Origin: Galeruca laticollis
Lineage: Eukaryota; Arthropoda; Insecta; Coleoptera; Chrysomelidae
Length of the DNA: 64,000 nucleotides
Direction of reading: 5' to 3'
NCBI GenBank assembly: GCA_963921935.1
Contig: OY998177.1
Coordinates: 10,133,754 to 10,197,753 of the forward strand
A program made the translations under genes and the position numbers. Positions 10,915-21,343 of this stretch are shown here, piece after piece. The number at the start of each line of letters is the position of its first letter. Positions within the stretch are counted from its first letter, which is position 1. The notes beneath the pieces are model-generated. The model was given only the letters and a program-made list of their open reading frames with translations. It did no database searches and was not told the origin of the DNA.

Positions 10915-13900
10915 ATGAAGGCACAGTTAAACATTTTGACCAAAAAAAGAGGCCAAATTAAAACATCACTAACTAGATTTGAGACTTTTCTAAACAGTAT
11001 AGATGTAAATAATTTAAATGAAAATATAGTCAAGGAATTAAGTAACAGACTAGACATAATAAAAGGGTGTTTCGATACGTTCAATGAAATTCAAAACGAA
11101 ATAGACATACTTAATCCTGATTGCGACACAAGTGAAAATGAAAGATCATTTTTTGAAAATTTGTTCTTTTCCACAACTTCAAAAGCGGATGTTGTAATTG
11201 ATAATTTTCATAAAAAATTATGTGAAAGAAAAAATAATAACCCTTCTGAAAATGGCTCTGTGATCAGCTCAGGGAGTGTTCACCGTAATATTAAACTTCC
11301 AACTATTAAACTGCCAATTTTCAACGGAAAATATGACAGATGGTTGGAATTTAGAGATTTGTTCCACGCACTTGTAGACGGCAATCACTCATTGAGTAAT
11401 ATTGAGAAATTCTATCATTTAAAAACATCTCTAGGGGACGAACCGCGCAAAATTATTGCTAAATTAGACATGACTTCCGAAAACTACCAAGTGGCGTGGC
11501 AGTTATTAAAGGGTCGATATGAAAATAAAAACCTCATGATACATAACCATATTAAAAGTATTTTTGAAAGACCTAAAATACAAATAGAGTCACATAGCGA
11601 ACTTCGCAACCTAACAGACGCGATTAATGATCATTTACTCTCATTAAAATCACTAGGCGAAAATATAGAAGCGTGGGATCGTTTAATCATTTATATCATT
11701 ACTCAAAAAATCGATGCAATTACACGACGTGAATGGGAATCCTACAAAATACAAAATGAATTACCAACGATGGTAGACATGCAAAATTTTCTGAATGAAC
11801 GCTGTCAAATACTAGAAAAATTAAGTTCCGACAATCCAAATAAAAACAAAAATACCGGGATCATGAAATACGATAAATTCAAAAAACAAAATGCAAGTTA
11901 CTCTTTGTACAGCGATGAGGTTAAATGTTATTTTTGTAATAATAATCATACGATGTATGTATGCGAAGCATTTTTAAAATACTCAATACCTGATAGAATC
12001 GCTGAAGCTAAAAAACGAAACCTGTGTTTGAATTGTTTTAGCCCGAAACATAAGACAGAAAAATGTCAATTTAGAAAGTGCATTAAATGTCGGCAAAAAC
12101 ATAATGTCCTCATACATTTGGATAATAATAATCAAGCATCCAGTCAGACAAACGCCATAACAGAAGAGTCGCACGTCAGTGATTCAAATTCAGAGTCTGC
12201 AACTCACTATACATCCTACGACGCCTGCTTTATTGTTCGACCAGTGGCGTTCCAAGTACTTTTATCAACGGCTATAGTTAATGTAAAAGCTAATAACAAT
12301 ACATTTAAAGCTCGAGTTCTCTTAGATAGCGGATCCCAGAGTAACTTTGTGACTGAATCCTTTTGTAATAAAGCGGGAGTGGCTATGCAACCTGTTATAC
12401 ATACAGTGAAAGGAGTGGGTGAAGGTTTGATTAACATCAAAAATCAAACACAGTTCGAAATTATGTCTTTGCATAACAGTTTTAATGTAGATATAAATTG
12501 TTTAGTTATTAACCAGATAACAGGTAAATTGCCAAAAGCATCGTTTGATAATAAATGTTTAAATATTCCCAATAATCTAAATTTAGCTGATCCAACATTT
12601 AATGAAACCAGTGAGATTGATATACTTATAGGTGCACATATATTTTGGCAAGTTCTAACTGTAGGTCAAAGAACTTTAGGAACAAATCTGCCTATGCTAC
12701 ACAATTCTAAGTTTGGATGGATAATAGCTGGGAATATTGGATGTAAGTCTGACACTTCTGTAACATATTTAGCCACTGACAGTGATAGGGAAATAAATAA
12801 CTTGGTATCAAAATTCTGGACTTTAGAAAACGTAAATAATAACCATAATAAATCAATAACGTCGAAAGATAATCGATACTGTGAAGAATATTTTGAAAGA
12901 ACAACAACCAAAGATGAAACAGGTAGATTCGTTGTAAGAATTCCCTTCAAAGATAACCTCTCAGAACTAGGCAGGTCAAAAGATATTGCAAAGAGTAGAT
13001 TTTTTAATTTAGAAAAACGATTAATAAAAAACCGTGAGTTACGCGAACATTATATCCACTTCATGGAAGAATATAAAAATCTAGGGCATATGTCGGAACT
13101 CTCAGAAGACGAATCTGAGAAAGATGACGGGTATTTCATACCACATCATGCCGTTCTAAAATCTTCGAGTCTTACAACAAAATGTCGTGTTGTTTTTAAC
13201 GCGAGTTGTCCTACTGACAGTGGACTGTCACTTAACGATGTCCAATACGTAGGACCAGCACTGCAAAATGACATTTTTGACATCCTTGCGAGATTTAGAA
13301 CTCATAAATTTGTAATAGCCGGTGATATATCTAAAATGTATCGTCAGATTTTGGTAAATCCTTCAGATCAGTGTTATCAAAAAGTATTTTGGAGATCAGA
13401 TATAAACAAACCACTAAAAACTTATTTACTCAGAACAGTCAGCTACGGTACAGCTGCTGCTCCTTATCTAGCTGTAAGAACGCTATTACAGATAGCTAAT
13501 GAAAACGAGAAAAATGCTCCTGTAGTGAGTTCTATTATAAAAAACGACTTTTATATAGATGATCTTTTAACGGGAGCTAACACCCAAAACGAAATAGTAC
13601 AAATTCAAAAAGACATTTCAGAATTACTTAAGAAGTCAGGTTTCGAACTCAGAAAATGGTTGTGTAACGACAATTCAATCTTACATAAATTTTCTGTTAA
13701 TACTACTTTAGAGACAAACTTTATTACTATCGGAGACAACGAAAATAATAAAACCCTTGGCATATACTGGAATGCCAGCAACGATTTTTTACAATACTCA
13801 GTTTCCACGGCCCATGATCATACTGTTACCAAGCGGAATATATTGTCCGTAATCTGTCAGATATATGATCCATTAGGACTGATAAACCCTATTATCGTTT

Positions 13901-16116
13901 TCGGAAAACTGTTTATCCAAGAGCTCTGGAAGTTGAAACAATCTTGGGACGCAGAAGTTCCTGAGCCATTGAAACAAAATTGGTTAAAATTCCAAGAAAA
14001 TCTAATTCAAATAAACAATTTCAAAATTCCTCGAAATTGTGTCTGCTCTGAATACTCCGTTATAGAAATCCATGGGTTTTCCGATGCGAGTGAGAAAGCC
14101 TATGGAGGAGTTCTTTATATAAGATGTTTAATAGCCAATCGTGGATATTTTGTTAGTCTACTATGTTCAAAGTCGCGAGTAGCTCCTCTAAAGCAAATAA
14201 GCCTTCCCCGGTTGGAATTATGTGGTGCTGTCCTATTAGCTAATTTAATGGATAAAGCTTGTAATACACTGAAAATTTATTTTCATAATACGTTTTATTG
14301 GACAGACTCAACAATCACTCTATCATGGATCAAAGCCGAACCCACCGTATGGAAAACATTCGTTGCTAATAGAGTCAGCGAAATTCAAAACTTGTCTGAT
14401 GTTAACAATTGGTATCATGTCAGAGGGACAGAGAACCCCGCAGATCTTCTATCCAGAGGTGTTCTTCCTCAAAATCTAGAGTTTTGCATACTATGGTGGC
14501 ATGGCCCACCATTCTTATTAACCGACAACACTTCTTGGAATGGTACCAGCAAAATCAATTACGATATAGATATTCCTGAAAGAAAAACAGTATCTTCAGC
14601 CCTGATAACAGTTTCTAATTTCGATTGCATTCTAGCTTTAATTAACCATATCTCAAATTTCTCCAAATTACTGCGAATAACTGCATTTGTTCAAAGATTT
14701 ATCTATAACATTAAATCACAAAATGTCGCACGGCATCTAGGCTCGTTAAAAATTTCTGAGCTAGACAATGCACTTCTTCTTCTAATCAAAACTGTTCAGC
14801 TGAACTGCTTTCGTAAAGAATATCTCTGCTTACGCAACGGAAAAGATCTTCCCAAAGATAGTAAAATCTTGAACTTAAAACCATTTCTTTGTAATGAAAT
14901 TATTCGAGTCGGCGGGAGACTTGTTAATTCTGAAGGTTCGTTTGATAAGAAACATCAAATCCTTCTACCAAAAAATAATCATTTAACGGAAATTCTAATA
15001 AGAAATTACCATATAAACTTGTTGCATTGCGGTTCGCAAATGTTATTATGTTCAGTTCGCGACAGGTTCTGGCCCATTGACGGCAGAAATATTTGCAAAA
15101 AAATCATACGCACTTGTGTGAAATGTTTTCGCGTAAAACCCATTCCAACTAATAATATAATGGGTAATCTACCTCCTAATCGTGTTAATCCATCCTTCCC
15201 GTTTCACAATGTCGGCATAGACTATGGAGGTCCGTTTCTAATTAAAGACCGAAGAGGCCGCGGATGCAAAACTTCGAAATGCTACATTTCCTTGTTTGTA
15301 TGCATGTCTAGTAAAGCAATCCACCTTGAGTTGGTTACAGGCCTTACTACCGAAGCCTTCATAGCTTGCTTCAAACGTTTTATGTCACGAAGAGGAAAAC
15401 CACAGAATATATATTCAGACAATGGTTCGAACTTTGTTGGAGCCAAAAACACAATAAATGACTTGTATACCTTTTTAAGCCAGGAATCTGAAACAATTAG
15501 TAGTATATTATCTACAGATCGAGTAAAATGGCATTTTATCCCAGCCAACTCACCCTCTTTCGGTGGACTGTGGGAAGCAGGTATCAAAAGCTGTAAGTTT
15601 CATCTTAAAAGAGTAATTGGTGACTCCACCTTTACTTATGAGGATTTTTCTACTGTTCTTTGCCAAGTGGAAAGCATTCTCAATTCTCGTCCATTATGCC
15701 CGCTTTCCAATGATCCTCAAGACTTAGTCCCACTTACTCCCGCTCATCTCCTGATTGGTCGCTCACTAATCGCTATCCCCGAGGAAGATCTAACGTCAGT
15801 CCCGTCAAACCGATTAGACCAGTACCAACACATACAAGTCGCAGTGCAGTCTTTCTGGAAACGATGGAGTAAAGAATATCTATCCGAACTCCAAGTAAGA
15901 GCGAAGTGGAAATCTTCCACCAACGTCCAGATAAAACCTGATCTGCTAGTGCTGCTTAAAGACGACAAGCTACCACCCCTCAGATGGTCTCTGGGGCGGA
16001 TCGTCAACACATACCCTGGAGACGATGGAATTGTTCGAGTTGTAGACGTCCAAACTGCTAATGGACTTTATCGTCGTGCCGTAAATCGGCTGTGTATTCT
16101 TCCTCATGAACTTTAG
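10915..16116 (+). CDS. BEL/Pao Gag-Pol polyprotein
   Basis: 1733 codons starting at MKAQLNILTKKRGQIK, the usual opening of BEL Gags; the frame is open a little further upstream but without an ATG. Order: Gag core (DUF1759-like, about residues 110-290); three cysteine clusters (CYFCNNNHTMYVC near 340, CLNCFSPKHKTEKC near 370, then CIKC); aspartic protease LLDSGSQSNF near 470; reverse transcriptase with VIAGDISKMY and catalytic FYIDDLLTG near 880; the BEL-specific DPLGL block and RNase H; integrase with a zinc finger (HINLLHC, CVKC) near 1365-1405 and catalytic GIDYGG, YSDNGSNF and GLWEAG (1432-1550); and a C-terminal DUF5641-like domain. All catalytic residues I can check are present and there is no internal stop. 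Probably functional. Confidence 0.95.
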   Translation: MKAQLNILTKKRGQIKTSLTRFETFLNSIDVNNLNENIVKELSNRLDIIKGCFDTFNEIQNEIDILNPDCDTSENERSFFENLFFSTTSKADVVIDNFHKKLCERKNNNPSENGSVISSGSVHRNIKLPTIKLPIFNGKYDRWLEFRDLFHALVDGNHSLSNIEKFYHLKTSLGDEPRKIIAKLDMTSENYQVAWQLLKGRYENKNLMIHNHIKSIFERPKIQIESHSELRNLTDAINDHLLSLKSLGENIEAWDRLIIYIITQKIDAITRREWESYKIQNELPTMVDMQNFLNERCQILEKLSSDNPNKNKNTGIMKYDKFKKQNASYSLYSDEVKCYFCNNNHTMYVCEAFLKYSIPDRIAEAKKRNLCLNCFSPKHKTEKCQFRKCIKCRQKHNVLIHLDNNNQASSQTNAITEESHVSDSNSESATHYTSYDACFIVRPVAFQVLLSTAIVNVKANNNTFKARVLLDSGSQSNFVTESFCNKAGVAMQPVIHTVKGVGEGLINIKNQTQFEIMSLHNSFNVDINCLVINQITGKLPKASFDNKCLNIPNNLNLADPTFNETSEIDILIGAHIFWQVLTVGQRTLGTNLPMLHNSKFGWIIAGNIGCKSDTSVTYLATDSDREINNLVSKFWTLENVNNNHNKSITSKDNRYCEEYFERTTTKDETGRFVVRIPFKDNLSELGRSKDIAKSRFFNLEKRLIKNRELREHYIHFMEEYKNLGHMSELSEDESEKDDGYFIPHHAVLKSSSLTTKCRVVFNASCPTDSGLSLNDVQYVGPALQNDIFDILARFRTHKFVIAGDISKMYRQILVNPSDQCYQKVFWRSDINKPLKTYLLRTVSYGTAAAPYLAVRTLLQIANENEKNAPVVSSIIKNDFYIDDLLTGANTQNEIVQIQKDISELLKKSGFELRKWLCNDNSILHKFSVNTTLETNFITIGDNENNKTLGIYWNASNDFLQYSVSTAHDHTVTKRNILSVICQIYDPLGLINPIIVFGKLFIQELWKLKQSWDAEVPEPLKQNWLKFQENLIQINNFKIPRNCVCSEYSVIEIHGFSDASEKAYGGVLYIRCLIANRGYFVSLLCSKSRVAPLKQISLPRLELCGAVLLANLMDKACNTLKIYFHNTFYWTDSTITLSWIKAEPTVWKTFVANRVSEIQNLSDVNNWYHVRGTENPADLLSRGVLPQNLEFCILWWHGPPFLLTDNTSWNGTSKINYDIDIPERKTVSSALITVSNFDCILALINHISNFSKLLRITAFVQRFIYNIKSQNVARHLGSLKISELDNALLLLIKTVQLNCFRKEYLCLRNGKDLPKDSKILNLKPFLCNEIIRVGGRLVNSEGSFDKKHQILLPKNNHLTEILIRNYHINLLHCGSQMLLCSVRDRFWPIDGRNICKKIIRTCVKCFRVKPIPTNNIMGNLPPNRVNPSFPFHNVGIDYGGPFLIKDRRGRGCKTSKCYISLFVCMSSKAIHLELVTGLTTEAFIACFKRFMSRRGKPQNIYSDNGSNFVGAKNTINDLYTFLSQESETISSILSTDRVKWHFIPANSPSFGGLWEAGIKSCKFHLKRVIGDSTFTYEDFSTVLCQVESILNSRPLCPLSNDPQDLVPLTPAHLLIGRSLIAIPEEDLTSVPSNRLDQYQHIQVAVQSFWKRWSKEYLSELQVRAKWKSSTNVQIKPDLLVLLKDDKLPPLRWSLGRIVNTYPGDDGIVRVVDVQTANGLYRRAVNRLCILPHEL

Positions 16117-16145
16117 TTGAAAACAGTGTTTCAAGGTGGCCGGGA

Positions 16146-16358
16146 TGTTCGAACAATACTTTTTATTCAGAATGACAGACCGCCAAGTGTTTTCTTTTTG
16201 AAAGTTAATTTTAATTTTTGACGTTTAATGTCAACTGAATGAAATTCGTTTATGTCATGTTGTACCACTGAAATAGTTTTGTAATACAATTAATGAGTAA
16301 AAGTATATTTTTCATGTTGATGTGAATGTTTATTTCATCGTAGATGTTACGATGTACA
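16146..16358 (+). repeat. 3' LTR of the BEL/Pao element
   Basis: 213 bp, same ends as the 5' copy. Followed by CTATG, the second copy of the target duplication, after which the transposase frame resumes. Confidence 0.93.
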
Positions 16359-16606
16359 CTATGAATTGTATCTTTTTGGAAATTCGTTTGTCTCGATGTA
16401 ACTCGAAGACTTGTATTTGGTTCCGCTTCAACAAAATCAAGAATTTGCTCTTCTTGGACGACGTTGAGCGTAGAATGGCGTCCTCCCTTATTTAATCTGG
16501 GATTTAAATTACCTGTTTCCAGTAATCTTTGTTCAACCCGTCGTATAGTTTTTGCATCAGGGTGACGTCGATTTGGGAATTTTACGATATATGCTCTAGC
16601 TTCCAT
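16359..16606 (-). pseudogene. Transposase, N-terminal DNA-binding part
   Basis: Starts at MEARAYIVKF (16606) and reads a paired-type helix-turn-helix region: HPDAKTIRRVEQRLLETGN, then GRHSTLNVVQEEQI and NTSLRVTSRQTNF. It runs straight into the CTATG duplication and the BEL LTR. Removing BEL and one duplication joins it in frame with the segment ending at 10284, so the two halves were one gene before the insertion. An upstream extension of the frame to 16681 lacks conserved features, so I chose the internal ATG. Confidence 0.82.
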
Positions 16607-16888
16607 TTTTAAAACAAATAACCGTGTGAAATTATACTTATACTTATTATGACAAAAGTTGACAGAACTAATAATTAACATTTAACATTACCACAGCAAC
16701 CTATGCTACTAATTTGTTTTTAGCTGACTTCGTTTTTAATGAAGTGTAAACAATGAATGTTAGATCTTTGTTTTTTGTCAATAACTCTGTAACCATGCAC
16801 ATAACGCATTTTTTTTATTCCTAAGTTTTAATTCGTTTTAGTCCCCCGATTCATATTCTAAAAGGACGGGCGTCAATTTTGAGACACC

Positions 16889-16891
<3 letters not shown>

Positions 16892-16961
<70 letters not shown>
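16892..16961. repeat. (TA)n between the mariner-like element and an LTR of family B
   Basis: About 34 TA units. The following LTR has lost its first two bases (TG) into this tract. Confidence 0.95.
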
Positions 16962-16965
<4 letters not shown>

Positions 16966-18896
16966 CGTATAAATAAAGATAGAAACACTGGTGTAAAACA
17001 GATTAGTTGGAAACTGATTAGAAATTAAAACATTAGACTATATTTCATTGGAATCATAAATACGAGACATTAAAATTGCTCATATTAACTAAAAAAGTAA
17101 TACAACTTATGTATATAATTAATAATCTGAGAAGACTCACATAGAATTGACAAAAGAAACATTACCTTGATCATATGTCCAAAAGCCATAGAGTAAATAT
17201 CGTCCATCGTATTAAATACCTCATGTCAGAAAAAACGATGAACATATAATCTAGAAAAGAAACATGAATTAATAAATATTCGAAATAAAAAGGATATTGT
17301 CCAATATTATAACGCATTTTTACTAGAAACATATGGGTTAGAATATTTGACGCTGTAATACCAATACGCTTAGCGACATACGCTAGCGACAAAATATAGA
17401 TGTCAATATGTATCAGCGACAAACGTTGAAAGTAGAGTGATTTCATAGATGAAATGAATAGGAATTAATTAACGTGTTTAATCGAATATAATGAACATAA
17501 ATAATTAGATTAAGGGATATTATTAGATGTTTTAAAAGAATTTATGTTGATGGCTAAACACAATTGCTAATTACAATAAGAAAATTGAACTGAACATTGA
17601 TATTAAAGATTATTGTATATCGCCTAAGAAAAACTATTCGTCCCATAATAACAAGATGAACTTCAATATTGAATAAACAATTTTTAGTGAGACTAATTTT
17701 TTTGTATGTAGGTAAAGATATTAGAATGTAAAGTGAAATCATAATTTTGAGTGCGTTAATAAAAAAGAAAACGGTGATTGGTTTATGTGACATGACAGAA
17801 GGAACTTTCAAACAACAACAAGTGTAACAAACATTTTGGAATATAGTGAGCTAAATTAAACAAAAGACTGATTGTTGTTTGTTGAAAAAAGTTGAAGAAA
17901 AAGAGTCGGTGGCTTGGTTTCGTTTCTAGAAGGTTGGGTTTTGAAGTTCTCCAGAAATTCAAGAAATTATCCTAAAAATGAGGATAAAAACATAGCAAAC
18001 TATCGATAAAACATGCACATGTACTTACCCAATGATTGTAGCTGAATTTCCAGAGTGAAAATCATATTTTCACATATTTATTCACCTGTAAACTTCGGAA
18101 GTTGTTTTCCAGAAGTTTCGAGAGGCAGATCCTGGTTCCTGAACACAAGGTCAGTGTATTGTTGTACAACAAGAGTTATAAAAAAATTATTAACGTCAAT
18201 CAAATGTTTTCTTTAAAATCTCATGAGTAAAATAAACTTTGAAATAATGATCGATCTGAAAAAGAATTAAAATTAAAGACTCAATATAGCTATATTATTA
18301 AATAATTCTAATTGATAAATGGCCAATCTAAAGAAATAAAATTTAATACTTACGCATTTCTCAATTAAGAAACTTAAGAAAGATACATCCAACTCTTTTA
18401 TGTAACATTTAAACTCTATGTATATAAATTCCATAACTATTTCTTGTACCATATTATTTGTATTTCTGTATGTATAAGTCTCCCAGCATAAATTCTTTTA
18501 ACTTGTATATAATTTGAAACATATTCTATGACACAGCATAGAAGCTCGCTGTGAAACTGAACAGACCCGACGCGTCTATCAAATGTTTACTCTAGCGCAT
18601 CGTCACCTCATGTTCTTGAGCATGCGCACAGAACGCCACACATAATAATAAAATCAATAATTTCATTTGACTCATACATGGGCGTTGCATAAAATTTTTA
18701 TAAATAAAATTAAAATATTGTTTTCAAGTAAAATGTTTCTTTATTTATTTATCAACTGAATTTATTCACAACCGTAAGAACCCAGATAACAGAAAGAATC
18801 TCATACTATATACATACATAAAAATTCATCATAATAATTTCGTCCCAACGTAGTGGGCTATTCAAATATTCAATTAATTATATCTTTATTATAACA
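16960..18896 (+). repeat. Solo (or orphan) LTR of gypsy family B, copy 1
   Basis: Near full-length match to 27085-29023, from TTATAACGTATAAATAAAG to TTATAACA. It is followed by about 20 bp resembling the start of the family B internal region, so the true LTR end may lie up to 30 bp further right. TA tracts flank both sides and no family B coding region adjoins it, so it looks like a solo LTR in a TA tract. An antisense frame of 91 codons is kept in two LTR copies, but these are recent duplicates, so this is weak evidence for coding. Confidence 0.85.
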
Positions 18897-18911
18897 TTCA
18901 TAATATTAAAT

Positions 18912-18918
<7 letters not shown>

Positions 18919-18947
<29 letters not shown>
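18919..18947. repeat. Short (TA)n after LTR copy 1
   Basis: About 14 TA units, followed by a GTCTGTGTCTGTGTA run. Confidence 0.9.
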
Positions 18948-18950
<3 letters not shown>

Positions 18951-19477
18951 TGTGTCTGTGTATAGAGGGCGTATTTTTGGACGGATCGAAACCAAACTCG
19001 CTACAAAAATCGGTTAGGCCAAAATATTGGACGAGTTCGCTAATGAGCCAAATCGGCCCAGTAAAAACAAAATGGCGGTTTGTCAAAGTTGAAAAAAAAT
19101 CGTATATCCTTTGTTTTTCATTTGACACGAAAAGGTTACTGATCTTTCTTATAGACCATAACACGTTCTACAACTTTTGTATTTATTTAACATTTTCTCT
19201 AAATCGTACATTGAAAGATTTATTTAAGAAAATTTCCAAATTCACCAGAATTTTTTTGTTTTTGATTTGATGCCAAAATGTTACTTTGGTTTTTTGTACA
19301 TCTCAAAACATTCTATTACTTTTGTATCTAATTATTTATTTTGGGTTTTATGCAAACATATTACTGAAATGAGCCTGTTCAATCGGTCCTATGCCATTTG
19401 GATTTTTTTAATTGAGACATTCGATTTTATAATATTCAGGAGAGTATTTTCACTCAGAGATGTGGCAACACCTCTTA
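18948..19477. other. Non-coding segment beside the duplicated block; no gene found
   Basis: AT-rich with no supported ORF. It is continuous with the 667-bp block at 19478-20144 and may be part of the same decayed element, because the junction at 19478 shows no boundary motif. The second copy of that block at 29695 is not preceded by this sequence. Confidence 0.5.
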
Positions 19478-20144
19478 CTAAGCCACGTTATTCAGATAAA
19501 TAATTTGGTATGTTCGCAATCAGCTTATATATCTCGAAAAATGGTTCTTCTACTAATTTATTTGCATAGCTGCTCGAATTTTTTTCAATTTTTACGCGAT
19601 TTTTTCCAATAATAGTTATTTCAGTAATATTATTTTCATAATTGGATAGCGATAACAACTTCTCACCTAGTGTTTTAAATGAAACCTACCGTTTGTAGCT
19701 AATTCCACAATGTATTGGGAAAATTTTGAAAATTCTGAAAAATTGACAATTGTTTCGATATTAAATATCATCTTCATTCTTACGTCAGAATGACGATGAT
19801 ATTTAATATCGAGACAATTGTCAATTATTTAGAATTTTCAACATTTTTTGAATACATTGTGGAATTAGAAACAGTAAGATTCATTAACATTAATATGAGT
19901 AGATTCCACGAGGTAAGGGTCAAACCAGTTAATTACTTTTCACCTAATTTATCGGATGTAAACGTCCGATATGTAGGTGTAAACGCTATACAGAAATAAA
20001 GTATGGACATAAATCGGTCGGTAGAAATCTATTGTCTGTATTGACTAGCCTACGACCAGTGTTTATATTACTTGCTATATTAGAACCCATTAGCAAGTTT
20101 TTCCCGGATTCCGTATCACCATTGTTTTTGTTCACCGTTTCGTT
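19478..20144 (-). repeat. 667-bp direct repeat, copy 1 (decayed non-LTR ORF1 segment)
   Basis: Same length as 29695-30361, and I see no mismatch in the stretches I aligned. In minus sense its right part continues the ORF1 frame seen at 30203-30532, followed by a decayed stretch resembling RLHLHIGRLHPI, a signature of Jockey/I-type ORF1. It joins family B LTR sequence at 20142-20144 through a shared GTT. Confidence 0.85.
19701..19866. repeat. Long imperfect hairpin inside the duplicated block
   Basis: Arms of about 80 bp (AATTCCACAATGTATT and its complement at the ends) meet at CATTCT, TACGTC, AGAATG near 19784. The same hairpin recurs at 29918-30083 because the block is duplicated. It resembles a small palindromic insertion in the ORF1 relic. 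Confidence 0.75.
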
Positions 20145-21140
20145 GAAGAAAAAGAGTCGGTGGCTTGGTTTCGTTTCTAGAAGGTTGGGTTTTGAAGTTC
20201 TCCAGAAATTCAAGAAATTATCCTAAAAATGAGGATAAAAACATAGCAAACTATCGATAAAACATGCACATGTACTTACCCAATGATTGTAGCTGAATTT
20301 CCAGAGCGAAAATCATATTTTCACATATTTATTCACCTGTAAACTTCGGAAGTTGTTTTCCAGAAGTTTCGAGAGGCAGATCCTGGTTCCTGAACACAAG
20401 GTCAGTGTATTGTTGTACAACAAGAGTTATAAAAAAATTATTAACGTCAATCAAATGTTTTCTTTAAAATCTCATGAGTAAAATAAACTTTGAAATAATG
20501 ATCGATCTGAAAAAGAATTAAAATTAAAGACTCAATATAGCTATATTATTAAATAATTCTAATTGATAAATGGCCAATCTAAAGAAATAAAATTTAATAC
20601 TTACGCATTTCTCAATTAAGAAACTTAAGAAAGATACATCCAACTCTTTTATGTAACATTTAAACTCTATGTATATAAATTCCATAACTATTTCTTGTAC
20701 CATATTATTTGTATTTCTGTATGTATAAGTCTCCCAGCATAAATTCTTTTAACTTGTATATAATTTGAAACATATTCTATGACACAGCATAGAAGCTCGC
20801 TGTGAAACTGAACAGACCCGACGCGTCTATCAAATGTTTACTCTAGCGCATCGTCACCTCATGTTCTTGAGCATGCGCACAGAACGCCACACATAATAAT
20901 AAAATCAATAATTTCATTTGACTCATACATGGGCGTTGCATAAAATTTTTATAAATAAAATTAAAATATTGTTTTCAAGTTGTTTTATTTATTTATCAAC
21001 TGAATTTATTCACAACCGTAAGAACCCAGATAACAGAAAGAATCTCATACTATATACATACATAAAAATTCATCATAATAATTTCGTCCCAACGTAGTGG
21101 GCTATTTAAATATTCAATTAATTATATCTTTATTATAACA
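20142..21140 (+). repeat. Family B LTR, 3' half only
   Basis: Matches 28018-29023 with a handful of substitutions and a short indel near 20980, where the other copies read AAAATGTTTC. The 5' half is absent: the LTR starts mid-sequence at the junction with the 667-bp block. Confidence 0.88.
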
Positions 21141-21343
21141 TAAATAATATTAAGTATAATAAATAAATGGCGACCCAACGTAGGTGCGTTGAATAAATTC
21201 AGTAAATAATTAATTGTTCATAAAATAAAAATAAATTTGACCAATTTTTGTGACGATTTAACTTTAAAATCAGTAATAATTTCGGGGAAAATTTGTTTGG
21301 AGTTTTGTACTGTTTTGTCTATTACAAATAAAAATTCTGAACA

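Larger units (their letters stand above)
10285..16358 (+). mobile_element. Complete BEL/Pao LTR retrotransposon
   Basis: 6074 bp, bounded by 213-bp LTRs that I found no difference between, each TGTTCG to TACA, and by a 5-bp target duplication CTATG (10280-10284 and 16359-16363). A primer-binding-site candidate beginning TGGTCC follows the 5' LTR at about 10504, and the purine-rich AAGGTGGCCGGGA lies directly before the 3' LTR. One ORF spans all domains. Matching LTRs, a perfect target duplication and an open ORF point to a recent insertion. Confidence 0.95.
9363..16891 (-). mobile_element. Tc1/mariner-like transposon, split by a BEL/Pao insertion
   Basis: Both ends are inverted copies: CAGGGTGCCTCAAACTTGAC at 9363 and its imperfect complement ending at 16891. 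The match continues inward for about 162 bp (9363-9524 and 16729-16891). The ends abut TA on both sides, as expected for this superfamily. With the 6.07-kb BEL element and one target duplication removed, about 1.45 kb remains, holding one minus-strand transposase relic. The host element was already inside a (TA)n tract before BEL arrived. Confidence 0.88.

Noticed and set aside
10683..11084. Minus-strand frame of 133 codons overlapping the BEL 5' region
   Set aside because: Lies opposite the BEL untranslated region and Gag start, with no recognisable domain.
17171..17811. Two antisense reading frames of 91 and 85 codons kept in two family B LTR copies
   Set aside because: The LTR copies are recent duplicates, so shared open frames carry little weight. 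No known motif, and the third copy is truncated.
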